DNA of 64,000 nucleotides from Mucilaginibacter sp. OK098 (GTDB lineage Bacteria > Bacteroidota > Bacteroidia > Sphingobacteriales > Sphingobacteriaceae): contig NZ_FRCM01000004.1 of the NCBI RefSeq assembly GCF_900142915.1, positions 1-64,000 on the forward strand, given 5' to 3'. Shown piece by piece: positions 33,095 through 42,477 of the stretch. Every line of letters starts with the position of its first letter. The stretch's first letter is position 1. The notes under the pieces are model-generated. The model searched no databases, had not been told where the DNA came from, and saw only the letters and a program-made list of their open reading frames with translations. Position numbers and translations under genes: made by a program.

Positions 33095-33427
33095 ATGAAA
33101 GCCAGACGTGATGTTTACCAGGCCATAGCCGACCCTACCCGAAGAGCAATTATTAGTATGATTGCCAGCCAACCCCACAATGTAAACGCTATTGCCGAAA
33201 AATTTGACATCAGCAGACAGGCTATATCCCTTCAGCTTAAAATATTAACAGATTGCGGCCTAGTTAAAATTAAACAGCAGGGCCGCGAGCGGTTTTGCGA
33301 GGCGCAGCTTGATAAATTGAGTGAAGTATCGGCCTTTGTTGACCAATACCGCCAGCATTGGGAAAGTAAGTTAGATGCTTTGGAAACTTATTTAGAAAAA
33401 CTTAAAAAAGAAAAACATGGAAAGTAA
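33095..33427 (+). CDS. ArsR-family winged-helix repressor (second copy)
   Basis: 110 residues, [20 protein letters not shown] start. NAIAEKFDISRQAISLQLKI is the recognition helix region, and GRERFCEAQLDKLSEV the wing. It is a paralog of the regulator at 16399 and lacks metal-binding cysteines in the usual positions. The ATG at 33095 is used; an upstream TTG at 33086 lies inside an operator half-site. Its end overlaps the next gene by 11 bp. Confidence 0.9.
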   Translation: MKARRDVYQAIADPTRRAIISMIASQPHNVNAIAEKFDISRQAISLQLKILTDCGLVKIKQQGRERFCEAQLDKLSEVSAFVDQYRQHWESKLDALETYLEKLKKEKHGK

Positions 33428-33875
33428 CAGCAGCACAAAAAACAGAGAGCTTATTATTTCAAGAACATTAAATGCACCTATTGAACTGGTTTGGGAAGCC
33501 TGGACTAACCCTGAGCATATTGTCAACTGGTGGGGGCCAAACGGCTTTACCAATACCATAACCAAAATGGATATAAACCCCGGTGGTGAGTGGAACCTGG
33601 TTATGCATGGCCCTGATGGAACCGATTATAAAAACAAAAGCGTATTTAAGGAAATTGTGCTTTATAAAAAAATTGTTTATCAGCATATATCATCGCCTTG
33701 CTTTACTGCAACCATTGAGTTTAAAGCAGAGGGTGAACAAACACACCTAAACTGGCATATGCTTTTTGACACGGCTGAAGAATTTATCCGCGTGGTAAAA
33801 ACCTTTAAAGCCGATGAAGGATTAAGGCAAAACATAGAGAAATTAAACGTGTATTTAGCAGGAATGAGCGTTTAG
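33417..33875 (+). CDS. SRPBCC/AHSA1-like protein (second ArsR partner)
   Basis: 152 residues: LIISRTLNAPIELVWEAW and NIVNWWGPNGFTNTI-type N-terminus and a C-terminal helix ending TFKADEGLRQNIEKLNVYLA. It has the same fold as the protein at 16716 and the same position behind an ArsR gene. The ligand is unknown. No VOC gene follows this copy. Confidence 0.88.
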   Translation: MESNSSTKNRELIISRTLNAPIELVWEAWTNPEHIVNWWGPNGFTNTITKMDINPGGEWNLVMHGPDGTDYKNKSVFKEIVLYKKIVYQHISSPCFTATIEFKAEGEQTHLNWHMLFDTAEEFIRVVKTFKADEGLRQNIEKLNVYLAGMSV

Positions 33876-33996
33876 AAAATAGCGTTAATCAGGAAGAATA
33901 ATGATACTGGTAAAGGAGTATGGGTTTATGTGTGAGATATTGGATTAGCAAACATAAAAGTGCGGAGTTAGCACTATAATCACTGACAACATAGCT

Positions 33997-34590
33997 ATGA
34001 GAAAAATAATCGTCTTAGAATTTATTTCATTAGATGGAGTAATGCAAGCACCCGGCGGACCTGAGGAAGATCCATCAGGTGGTTTCAAATATGGCGGTTG
34101 GAGTGCACCGTATGGTGACGAAGTTTCTGGTAAGGTGATGCAAAAACAAATGGAGCCTGCGGATATTCTTCTGGGCAGAAAAACATTTGAGATTTTTGAG
34201 TCGTTTTGGCCTCAACATGCGGACTATTGGCCCGGCATCAATGATGTCACAAAATACGTCCTGTCCAACACCGTGAACAAGTCAGATTGGCAAAATACAG
34301 TGTTTCTGACAAGCGTGGCAGATATCGAAAAACTCAAAAACTCAGCAGGTTCTGACATCAAAGTTTGGGGCAGCGGCAAGCTCGCCCAGCTGCTACTGAA
34401 GCATGATTTAGTGGACGAACTCTGGCTCAAAATTTACCCGGTGCTTCTTGGTGAAGGAAAAAAGCTGTTTGACAATAGCGCGATTCCGGCAGCATTTACA
34501 TTAACGGAGAGTTTGACTACGCCAAGTGGTGTGATAATTGCCAATTACACACGGGCTGGAGAAGTTAAGACTGGCACTATTGGAGCTTAA
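33997..34590 (+). CDS. Dihydrofolate reductase / RibD-C family protein
   Basis: The 197-residue protein has the DHFR-like fold of the RibD C-terminal family: KIIVLEFISLDGVMQAPGG at the start, ADILLGRKTFEIFESFWP near residue 55, and KVWGSGKLAQLLLKHDLVDE near 122-141. These proteins use NADPH; most of the branch has no proven substrate. It is probably a single gene. Confidence 0.88.
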   Translation: MRKIIVLEFISLDGVMQAPGGPEEDPSGGFKYGGWSAPYGDEVSGKVMQKQMEPADILLGRKTFEIFESFWPQHADYWPGINDVTKYVLSNTVNKSDWQNTVFLTSVADIEKLKNSAGSDIKVWGSGKLAQLLLKHDLVDELWLKIYPVLLGEGKKLFDNSAIPAAFTLTESLTTPSGVIIANYTRAGEVKTGTIGA

Positions 34591-34742
34591 TAGAACAGCT
34601 AAAGTCATTTTCAGAGGACTTAGAGCACCAGGTTTGACATTATGACAAGTCGTTACCGGCAATGTAAGGTTCTTCTGAAAAGACTTTCCGGTTGGCATTT
34701 GTTGCTACTTGTCAAATAACATTTGGCGTTAAAACAATGTCT

Positions 34743-35642
34743 TCAATTCAACATTCGGTATTCATTGGGCGTATACCCTACCCGTTGCTTAAACAAACGG
34801 GTGAAATGCTGGGGATATTTAAACCCTAATTCATAGGCGATCTCGCTCACTGACCTATTCTTATCAAATATTTTCTCTTTGGCAACATCCATTAATTTTA
34901 ACTGAATGTATTCCTGGGCCGATCTGCCGGTTTCTTTCTTAATTAGGTCGCCAAAGTAATTGGCTGAGAGATTTAACTGTTCGGCACAATAAGTTACAGA
35001 CGGGAGTCCCAGGGTTTGAGGTTTATCGGTTTGAAAATACTGGGTTAGCAGGTCTTCAAATCGTTGTAAAATACCTTTATGTGCCGTTTCACGGGTAATG
35101 AACTGGCGGTCATAGAAACGCACGCAATAATTCAGGAACAATTCTATGTTGGTTACGATCAGTGTTTTACTGTGCTTATCAATAGCGTGTTCTAATTCGA
35201 ACCTGATTTTCGATAAGCAGTCGAATATGATCTTCCGTTCACTTTCAGATAAGTGAAGCGCCTCGTGTATTTGATACGAAAAAAAAGTATAATCATGGAT
35301 GTGACGCGCAAGGCCGGTGCCTTTGATCAGATCGGGATGAAAAATCAACGCGGTACCGTGCGGCTGGTAATATTCGCCGTTATTCTCAATGCCAACCACC
35401 TGCCCAGGTCCGATGAACACCAGGGTACCTTCTTCGTAATCATAATAATTGCAACCATATTTCAGGTCGCCACATTTAATCTCCTTTAAAAACACGGTAT
35501 AAAGTCCAAAATTCTGCCGGGCATTATGCCTTTTGTTTGATTTCGAAAGGTCAACCACACTCACCAGCGGGTGCAGGGTCTCATTGTTATTGAATGCGTT
35601 ATACTGACCAACTGTATCAAATTTAATTACGTTATCCATCAT
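34743..35642 (-). CDS. AraC-family transcriptional regulator
   Basis: The 299-residue regulator has an N-terminal cupin-like sensor part (YYDYEEGTLVFIGPGQVVGI) and a C-terminal double helix-turn-helix (VTYCAEQLNLSANYFGDLIK near 215-234, then SVSEIAYELGFKYPQHFTRL near 265-284). It is divergent from the aldo/keto reductase-cupin-NAD(P)-binding operon with a 170-bp gap and probably controls it, as is common for this arrangement. Confidence 0.9.
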   Translation of the reverse strand: MMDNVIKFDTVGQYNAFNNNETLHPLVSVVDLSKSNKRHNARQNFGLYTVFLKEIKCGDLKYGCNYYDYEEGTLVFIGPGQVVGIENNGEYYQPHGTALIFHPDLIKGTGLARHIHDYTFFSYQIHEALHLSESERKIIFDCLSKIRFELEHAIDKHSKTLIVTNIELFLNYCVRFYDRQFITRETAHKGILQRFEDLLTQYFQTDKPQTLGLPSVTYCAEQLNLSANYFGDLIKKETGRSAQEYIQLKLMDVAKEKIFDKNRSVSEIAYELGFKYPQHFTRLFKQRVGYTPNEYRMLN

Positions 35643-35800
35643 TTTGTCCTTTAACTAATTCAAAGTTAGTGCTTCAGCTATTGTTTTCAGCATCCCGATA
35701 GACGGATAAGTGATATTGGTAGGTAATACAGTAATCTATATAACAATAGGATAGAAAATAGGGCCGATCTTTGTACTCGTCAAATGATAATGATCTATAA

Positions 35801-36796
<996 letters not shown>

Positions 36797-36820
36797 TATT
36801 AAAATAAAACTATAAAAGTG

Positions 36821-37225
36821 ATGAATATTACAGATCAGAATGCAATTTTCCCCAGGGGGGATCAGGGCCCCGCAGATTACTTCAATGGTACTGCCTGGGT
36901 TAAAATATTAGTGCCCAAAGACCAGACCGGCACTTACACTGTTGGTAATGTAGTTTTCGAGCCTGGCTGCCGCAATAACTGGCACACCCACTCCACAGGA
37001 CAGATCTTGCTGGTTACGGACGGCAAAGGCTTTTACCAGGAAAGAGGCCAGCCTGCAAGGCCGCTGGCCAAAGGCGATGTGGTAGTCATCCCGGTTAATG
37101 TAGAGCATTGGCACGGTGCCGCCCATGACAGCAGCTTTACACATATCGTGATCACCAATAATTCGCCCGAAGGCCCGGTAAAATGGCTAGGCCGTGTTAC
37201 CGATGAAGAATACAATGCCCTCTAA
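36821..37225 (+). CDS. Cupin-domain protein
   Basis: 134-residue single cupin. NNWHTHSTGQILLVTDGKGF (near 50-69) and GDVVVIPVNVEHWHGAAHD (near 87-105) hold the metal-binding His residues of the two cupin motifs. It resembles manganese-dependent cupins of the hydroxynitrile-lyase/quercetinase-like group. The ATG at 36821 is used; an in-frame GTG precedes it. It follows the aldo/keto reductase by 24 bp. Confidence 0.88.
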   Translation: MNITDQNAIFPRGDQGPADYFNGTAWVKILVPKDQTGTYTVGNVVFEPGCRNNWHTHSTGQILLVTDGKGFYQERGQPARPLAKGDVVVIPVNVEHWHGAAHDSSFTHIVITNNSPEGPVKWLGRVTDEEYNAL

Positions 37226-37281
37226 TAAAATTGACTGAACCGCAATCAGTAACTATGAGGAATTATTGCAAAATCTGATAT

Positions 37282-37860
37282 ATGAACAATGTAATCATAC
37301 TTGGGGCAAGCGGCAACATTGCCAAACAGGTCACTGAAATCTTGGTCGAAAACGAGAACCTTAATTTGACCCTGTTTCTCCGTAATAAAGCCCGGTTAGG
37401 GAAAGCTGATGTTTCAAAAGCGAATATTATTGAAGGCGACGTCCTGAATCTTAATCAGCTCAAAGAAGCGATATCCGGCCAGGATCTCGTCTATGCTAAT
37501 CTTGCGGGAGACCTTGAATCAATGGCAAAAAACATTGTGAAAGCAATGACTGAAAATGGTGTTAAAAAAATCATCTTCATTAGCTCAATTGGTATTTATG
37601 ATACACCTTTGAGACCTGTTTTGAAACCATACCGTAATGCAGCCGATATTTTCGAAGCTTCTGATCTCGACTATACTATTCTAAGGCCGACCTGGTTCAC
37701 GAATGCAAATGAAGTGGATTATGAACTCACAAGAAAAGGAGAACCTGAAAAAGGTTCTGTGATTTCGCAAAAAAGCATAGCCACATTCATCACAAAAATA
37801 ATCGAATCTCCTGATAAATATGTTCGACAGAATTTGGGCATCAATAAACCCAATTCTTAA
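37282..37860 (+). CDS. NAD(P)-binding (atypical SDR/NmrA-like) protein
   Basis: 192 residues with an N-terminal Rossmann motif VIILGASGNIAKQVTEIL, then LVYANLAGDLESM and KIIFISSIGIYD (near 95-106), and LRPTWFTN near 134. It belongs to the NAD(P)H-binding atypical SDR group, acting as a reductase or redox sensor. It is the third gene of the AraC-controlled unit, 57 bp after the cupin gene. Confidence 0.88.
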   Translation: MNNVIILGASGNIAKQVTEILVENENLNLTLFLRNKARLGKADVSKANIIEGDVLNLNQLKEAISGQDLVYANLAGDLESMAKNIVKAMTENGVKKIIFISSIGIYDTPLRPVLKPYRNAADIFEASDLDYTILRPTWFTNANEVDYELTRKGEPEKGSVISQKSIATFITKIIESPDKYVRQNLGINKPNS

Positions 37861-37892
37861 ATAACATCGGTGCCCCAATTAATAGGTGCCTG

Positions 37893-38045
37893 TTATTTAC
37901 TCAGTTCCGAGGCGCTTATTCCAAAGTGTTTTTTAAAAACAAATGAAAAATGGGAAAAATCTTCAAAACCGACCTCGGTGTACACAGCAGAACTTTTTTG
38001 CTGCTTTTCTTTTAACAGGTGAGTCTCATTATATGCACGCCGGCA
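37893..38045 (-). pseudogene. Remnant of an AraC-family regulator (C-terminal end only)
   Basis: The minus strand encodes ETHLLKEKQQKSSAVYTEVG and FEDFSHFSFVFKKHFGISAS, the second helix-turn-helix and the end of an AraC protein, up to a normal stop. The N-terminal three quarters are missing. The junction lies near 38045, right at the 3' end of the methyltransferase gene, whose last residues (QTPDLPACI) look like read-through into foreign sequence. The methyltransferase or a deletion has therefore replaced most of an AraC gene. Confidence 0.75.
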
Positions 38046-38667
38046 AGTCAGGGGTTTGCGGCTTTCTTCCTGCAAATCTAATTACAGAACCTTTACCAAT
38101 ATGGTATTCTCCCTCATCCAATATAATGTTCTCTTCTTCTAAAATAAATATATCATAGTTTTCGAAGTCGGCCATTATTTCTTCTTTTGAGAACAACATA
38201 TCAACATCCATCGCTCCACCAACTTTAGGATTGGCCCTGTATAGATCTATATGCTGCTTACTGAAGGCTTCAAAGATGATCAAACCTCCCGGTTTGAGAT
38301 AGGTGTTTAATTTTTTGTGGATCAAAGACTTTTTATCAGCCTCAAAATGAGCGTAGATAAGACCAATCGCATCGAAAGATTCTTTCGGAAATTCTAATTG
38401 TTCTAAGTCTCCAACCAAATAATTTATGAAAACCTGTTTTTCTTTGGCGAGTTGTAATGCCTTTAACCTTCCTTCGGCGCTCAAATCAAACGAGGTTACT
38501 TTCCATCCTATTTTTGCGGCATACACACCATTTCGGCCTTCACCATCAGCGGGCATCAAAATAGACCCGGCTTCGAATTTTTTAATCCATTCTTTAAAAA
38601 ACATGTTCGGAGCTTTGCCATATGCATATTCCTGTCCTTTGTATCGTTCATCCCAACTTAAATTCAT
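38029..38667 (-). CDS. Class I SAM-dependent methyltransferase (TehB-like)
   Basis: 212 residues. GSILMPADGEGRNGVYAAKI near 35-54 is motif I, followed by VTSFDLSAEGRLKALQLA, DAIGLIYAHFEADKKS (near 108) and KPGGLIIFEAFSKQH. It resembles the tellurite-resistance TehB/thiopurine-type group. The C-terminal tail of about 9 residues appears to be altered by fusion with the AraC remnant downstream. Confidence 0.88.
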   Translation of the reverse strand: MNLSWDERYKGQEYAYGKAPNMFFKEWIKKFEAGSILMPADGEGRNGVYAAKIGWKVTSFDLSAEGRLKALQLAKEKQVFINYLVGDLEQLEFPKESFDAIGLIYAHFEADKKSLIHKKLNTYLKPGGLIIFEAFSKQHIDLYRANPKVGGAMDVDMLFSKEEIMADFENYDIFILEEENIILDEGEYHIGKGSVIRFAGRKPQTPDLPACI

Positions 38668-38743
38668 ATTTGTAATTATTTAATCGCAAAGTTAGTTCGG
38701 ACGGAAATTAATGAGATAGGACAAAAGCGCAGTTGTATGGGAC

Positions 38744-39607
38744 TTATTTAAATTTATTCCTGAACGCTTCGGGAGAATAACCGGTCTGTTTTTTAAAGAA
38801 CCTGGTAAAATAGGAAACATCTTCGTAGCCTAAATACCAGGCTATCTGGTTGATTTGATTAACCGTTGCCAGCAGGTACCTTTTTCCTTCTAATATTATA
38901 TAATTGTTAATGACCTCCGAACATGTTTTGCCCAAAGTGGCCCTGGTGACGGCATTAAGCTGGTATGTAGTAAGATGCAATTTTTCGGCATAATAGGTCA
39001 CTTGTTTATGAGTTGAAATATGAAGTTCCATCAATTCCTGAAGTTCTTCCAAACGGTCCAGCATATATTCACTACGCTCATTTAAAAGGCTTTGAGAGGT
39101 TCGGTCTTGTCGCGATAGCTCTATAAAAAAGATCCCTAAACTTGCTTGAATTACTTCATGATATCTTTCCTGCCTGTCGGAATACTCTTGAAAAATATTA
39201 GTCAGAATGGAATACAGCTTTTTAAACCTGCCAGCATCAGGGATATATAAATTCTTACTGCTTACTTTTCTTAATACCTGCTTAGCTGAGTTTTGGAGAG
39301 GTGAATAAAAATCATTGTTAAATTCTATTAAATAACCGGTACTTCCATATTTCAGTATAAACTGATGCACCTGGCCGGGGCGCATAAAGAAGACGGAATA
39401 ATTGCTAACGGAATAAGGTATAAAGTCTATACTATGCTCACCAATTCCTTTTTCAAGTACAAGAATAAAAAAGAAGCTATGCCTGTGAAGCTCCTGAACC
39501 ATATCACTCCCATCAAGTAAAGTGTGGACATCCCGTATGCTAAAGTTTTCAGAAAAATCCGGTTCATTCCGGTTTGAACTAATATGCCTTATTGGAATTT
39601 TGTTCAT
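38744..39607 (-). CDS. AraC-family transcriptional regulator
   Basis: 287 residues with an N-terminal sensor (ELHRHSFFFILVLEKGIGEH) and a C-terminal AraC DNA-binding domain (QVTYYAEKLHLTTYQLNAVT near 200-220, then INQIAWYLGYEDVSYFTRFF near 252-271). It lies upstream of the methyltransferase on the same strand. It belongs to the same group as the regulator at 34743. Confidence 0.9.
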   Translation of the reverse strand: MNKIPIRHISSNRNEPDFSENFSIRDVHTLLDGSDMVQELHRHSFFFILVLEKGIGEHSIDFIPYSVSNYSVFFMRPGQVHQFILKYGSTGYLIEFNNDFYSPLQNSAKQVLRKVSSKNLYIPDAGRFKKLYSILTNIFQEYSDRQERYHEVIQASLGIFFIELSRQDRTSQSLLNERSEYMLDRLEELQELMELHISTHKQVTYYAEKLHLTTYQLNAVTRATLGKTCSEVINNYIILEGKRYLLATVNQINQIAWYLGYEDVSYFTRFFKKQTGYSPEAFRNKFK

Positions 39608-39902
39608 CCTATATTTTTATTTCTAACGGGTCAGGTACTTCCATAGTTGGGGTTTAAAAGCAATATTGTTCAATATCTAACAAAGGTACAAAAGGGATAC
39701 TACTAAATTAACAAGAGCTCTCCGGTTGGCATCCGCGTGTCGTGTGTGACTAACTGGTTTTTAAAAGCCTGTCTTTTAAAGCCCCCAAGGGCGTTAAATT
39801 ACGCCTGAGTGCACTTTTTTTGCATAAAACTTTTTAAATTTTTACAAGAAGTGTTAATACTTATATTAAAATTATATAAATTTAGATGCGATTTTAGATA
39901 CA

Positions 39903-40493
39903 TTGAAAGCTATTGATTTGATAACAGATAATGACTTAACCCTTCTTTTACAAAAGGGGGACGAATCATCATTTACTGAAATTTACAACCGCTATTGGGA
40001 CAAATTATATTTTATTGCTTATAAACTGCTTAGAGACACCAGTACTGCCGAAGAAATTGTGCAGGAAGTGTTCCTGACCTTATGGAAAAAAAAGGAGTCG
40101 TTACTAATCAACTCCTTAAGTTCCTACCTTGCAGCAATGACCCGCTATGCAGTTTACCGGCAGGCCGCGCAATTGAAACACAGCAGAAAGCAGGAAAACT
40201 CCCTCGGTATTATAAATGCTGAAGCTATCCTGGAAATAGATGTTGATCATAAAATTTTACTGGAGATCATAGCAAATATGTCCAATAAGCTCCCGGAAAA
40301 ATGTCGGCTGGTTTTTCAATATAATAAGCTGCAGGACCAGTCATTAGCTGATGTAGCTGAAAAATTAAACATCTCTCAAAAAACCGCAGAAGGCCATCTG
40401 ACCAAAGCCTTACGGGTGATCAGGGCAAATTTTGATAAGCCCATGAGCGATCTCTTGCTTTTTATAATAGCCATGCTCTTCTTTAAAAAATAG
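39903..40493 (+). CDS. ECF-type RNA polymerase sigma factor (FecI-like)
   Basis: 196 residues with region 2 (SSFTEIYNRYWDKLYFIAYKLLRD, then AEEIVQEVFLTLWKKKESL) and region 4 (KLPEKCRLVFQYNKLQDQSL, then ADVAEKLNISQKTAEGHLTKAL). A short hydrophobic C-terminus ends LLLFIIAMLFFKK. It starts with TTG, as no in-frame ATG precedes region 2. With the FecR gene at 41351 and the SusC at 42478 it forms a transport-coupled surface-signalling system for a glycan. Confidence 0.9.
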   Translation: MKAIDLITDNDLTLLLQKGDESSFTEIYNRYWDKLYFIAYKLLRDTSTAEEIVQEVFLTLWKKKESLLINSLSSYLAAMTRYAVYRQAAQLKHSRKQENSLGIINAEAILEIDVDHKILLEIIANMSNKLPEKCRLVFQYNKLQDQSLADVAEKLNISQKTAEGHLTKALRVIRANFDKPMSDLLLFIIAMLFFKK

Positions 40494-40608
40494 CGCTGCG
40501 TTACCCTCTTTCTATCCCTGCTAAACATAGCTTCTTATTACCAGGTTAAAAAATAGACACACCCATTTCTACACGATTTAAGTGCCGCAGAAACAGTTTT
40601 AGAGCTAA

Positions 40609-41058
40609 TCAAGCATCCGGTATTTCAGGTTCTACCAATTTAACGAGTTTTTCCAGCGATTCCTGCCAACCCAGGTAGCACATTTCGGCTGGTATCACCG
40701 AAGGGATTCCTTCTTGCAGCACTTTCAGTTCCGTACCTACCAATGTTTTTTGAAACCAAACAGAAGTAGTCATCACACCAGGCAGGTTTGGGTCGTCAAA
40801 TTTGTCTGTGTATTTCAGCAACTCATTTTGTTTGATCTCTAAATACTCCCCGCCAAATGAATGGCTATTACCGGTTGTAAAGTTTTGAAACGACATTTTA
40901 AAAGTACCGCCTACCTGAACGTTCATGTTGTGTACGGTACAAAGAAAACCATAAGGCGGTAACCATGAAGCGATAGCAGTGGTTTCGGTAAAGGCGCGAT
41001 ATACCTTTTCAGGTGAAGCCTTAATAATTCTGTGCAATGAAACTTTGTTGTCTGACAT
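40609..41058 (-). CDS. SRPBCC/AHSA1-like protein
   Basis: 149 residues: HRIIKASPEKVYRAFTETTA at the start, PPYGFLCTVHNMNVQVGGTF in the middle and YLGWQESLEKLVKLVEPEIP at the end identify an activator-of-Hsp90-ATPase-like SRPBCC protein. It is on the strand opposite to the sigma and FecR genes and separates them, which suggests insertion into an older sigma-FecR pair. Confidence 0.88.
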   Translation of the reverse strand: MSDNKVSLHRIIKASPEKVYRAFTETTAIASWLPPYGFLCTVHNMNVQVGGTFKMSFQNFTTGNSHSFGGEYLEIKQNELLKYTDKFDDPNLPGVMTTSVWFQKTLVGTELKVLQEGIPSVIPAEMCYLGWQESLEKLVKLVEPEIPDA

Positions 41059-41350
41059 AAAATCATTTTTTGTGTGGTCCTACTCGTTTGGCTTTTCGGG
41101 ACGCCCGTTTTTGCAGGTGGTAGCTGCTCCACCATCTATTGATTGTTACTTATATTAACTTGCTTTAACAAAGATGCGAGTAAAAACAGGTATTGAACAG
41201 GGCGGTATGCGTCAATTTAGAGCCAATTTGCGACAGACTACTTAGGTTTACTCCAATCTATTATTCATTATCTAAAAAAAAGTTTAATTCCGGGCAAGGG
41301 TATTTGTCTTCTTTTTGACTCTAAGCTAAAAAAGGGCAAGACTTAGCCAG

Positions 41351-42337
41351 ATGAATAAAAACGAAATACAGCAATTAGCACAAAAATACCTGGATGGTAC
41401 CGCAACAGCCGAAGAAAAAAGGCTGCTCGACCAATGGTATAATACAATTCATGATGACGATCAAATTGTAAATGTTGCTATCGAAGAGCCTGAATCAGAG
41501 GCAGACATCAAACAGCGGATCTTTGCTAATCTGCACCGGAAGATCAAACAGGAGCCGGAACCACGGAGTTATCCCGGCGTTTTAAGGCGTTTGTATGTTC
41601 AAATTGCGTCGGTTGCTGCTGTAATTATTATTATTTCATCCGTTTCCTGGTATTTCAGCAGGGTAAATTCAACTGTTCAGCTGGCAGATACTGCGCTTGT
41701 AAACATTGTTGCCCCGAAGATCATGGAAATCACATTATCTGACGGGTCAAAAGTTTGGCTCAACGCGCGTTCTGTGTTCAGATACCCTAAAACATTTGGA
41801 AGTAAAAACCGCCAGGTTGAATTGATTGAAGGCCGGGCATTTTTTGATGTAAAGCACCAGGTAAGTCATCCGTTTATTGTAAAAACCAAAAGCTTAAATA
41901 TTACGGTTTTAGGAACATCGTTTGATGTACGCACCTATCAAAAAGAAGGCACCACTAAAGTAAGTGTACTAACCGGAAAGGTTGGAATTACTTTAACCGG
42001 CAATACCAGCCAACGTGCTATTATGCTTTTACCAAAACAACAAATTGTTTTAAGCAAGTTAAACAATCAGCTTAAAAAGGAAATCACACATGAATCTGTT
42101 GTGAATTTATGGTGTAAGAGTCCGCTTGTTTTTGAGCAGGAGAATTTGAATAATATATTCAAAGCAATAGAGAAGCAATATAACACGCATATAAAAGTAG
42201 ACAATAAAAAGTTGCTCGATGAGCGGATCTCCATAACGTTAGGGAACCAACGCCTTGACACTATTATGGAAATTTTAAGTTTCACCAAACATTTTAAATA
42301 TCAAATGGCCAATGACAGTACAGTAGTTATTAAATAA
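41351..42337 (+). CDS. FecR-family anti-sigma factor
   Basis: 328 residues. The N-terminus (DQWYNTIHDDD, about 1-80) should bind the sigma factor in the cytoplasm. One membrane helix follows (VQIASVAAVIIIISSVSWYF near 82-101), then a periplasmic FecR domain with LSDGSKVWLNARSVFRYP near 130-147 and EGRAFFDVKH near 158-167, ending with a C-terminal region that interacts with the STN domain of the receptor. The partner SusC gene follows. Confidence 0.92.
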   Translation: MNKNEIQQLAQKYLDGTATAEEKRLLDQWYNTIHDDDQIVNVAIEEPESEADIKQRIFANLHRKIKQEPEPRSYPGVLRRLYVQIASVAAVIIIISSVSWYFSRVNSTVQLADTALVNIVAPKIMEITLSDGSKVWLNARSVFRYPKTFGSKNRQVELIEGRAFFDVKHQVSHPFIVKTKSLNITVLGTSFDVRTYQKEGTTKVSVLTGKVGITLTGNTSQRAIMLLPKQQIVLSKLNNQLKKEITHESVVNLWCKSPLVFEQENLNNIFKAIEKQYNTHIKVDNKKLLDERISITLGNQRLDTIMEILSFTKHFKYQMANDSTVVIK

Positions 42338-42370
42338 ACCTCCGGACTTAGCAGCTAAGAAAGGAAAAAA

Positions 42371-42395
42371 CCGGGAACACAATGAATGCTCCCGG
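42371..42395 (+). terminator. Hairpin between fecR and susC (possible attenuator)
   Basis: CCGGGA and TCCCGG pair around a 13-nt loop, followed by CATTTTAG. The T-tract is weak, so it may attenuate rather than fully stop transcription into the susC gene. Confidence 0.5.
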
Positions 42396-42477
42396 CATTT
42401 TAGCAGCCCCTGCATATATGCTTGAGACCCATATACAGACGGCTTTAGTTTAACCTTGAATATTAAACCAAACAAAT

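Noticed and set aside
34591..34742. Gene between the RibD-like and AraC genes
   Set aside because: Only a short antisense frame overlapping the RibD-like gene is present; no start signal or similarity.
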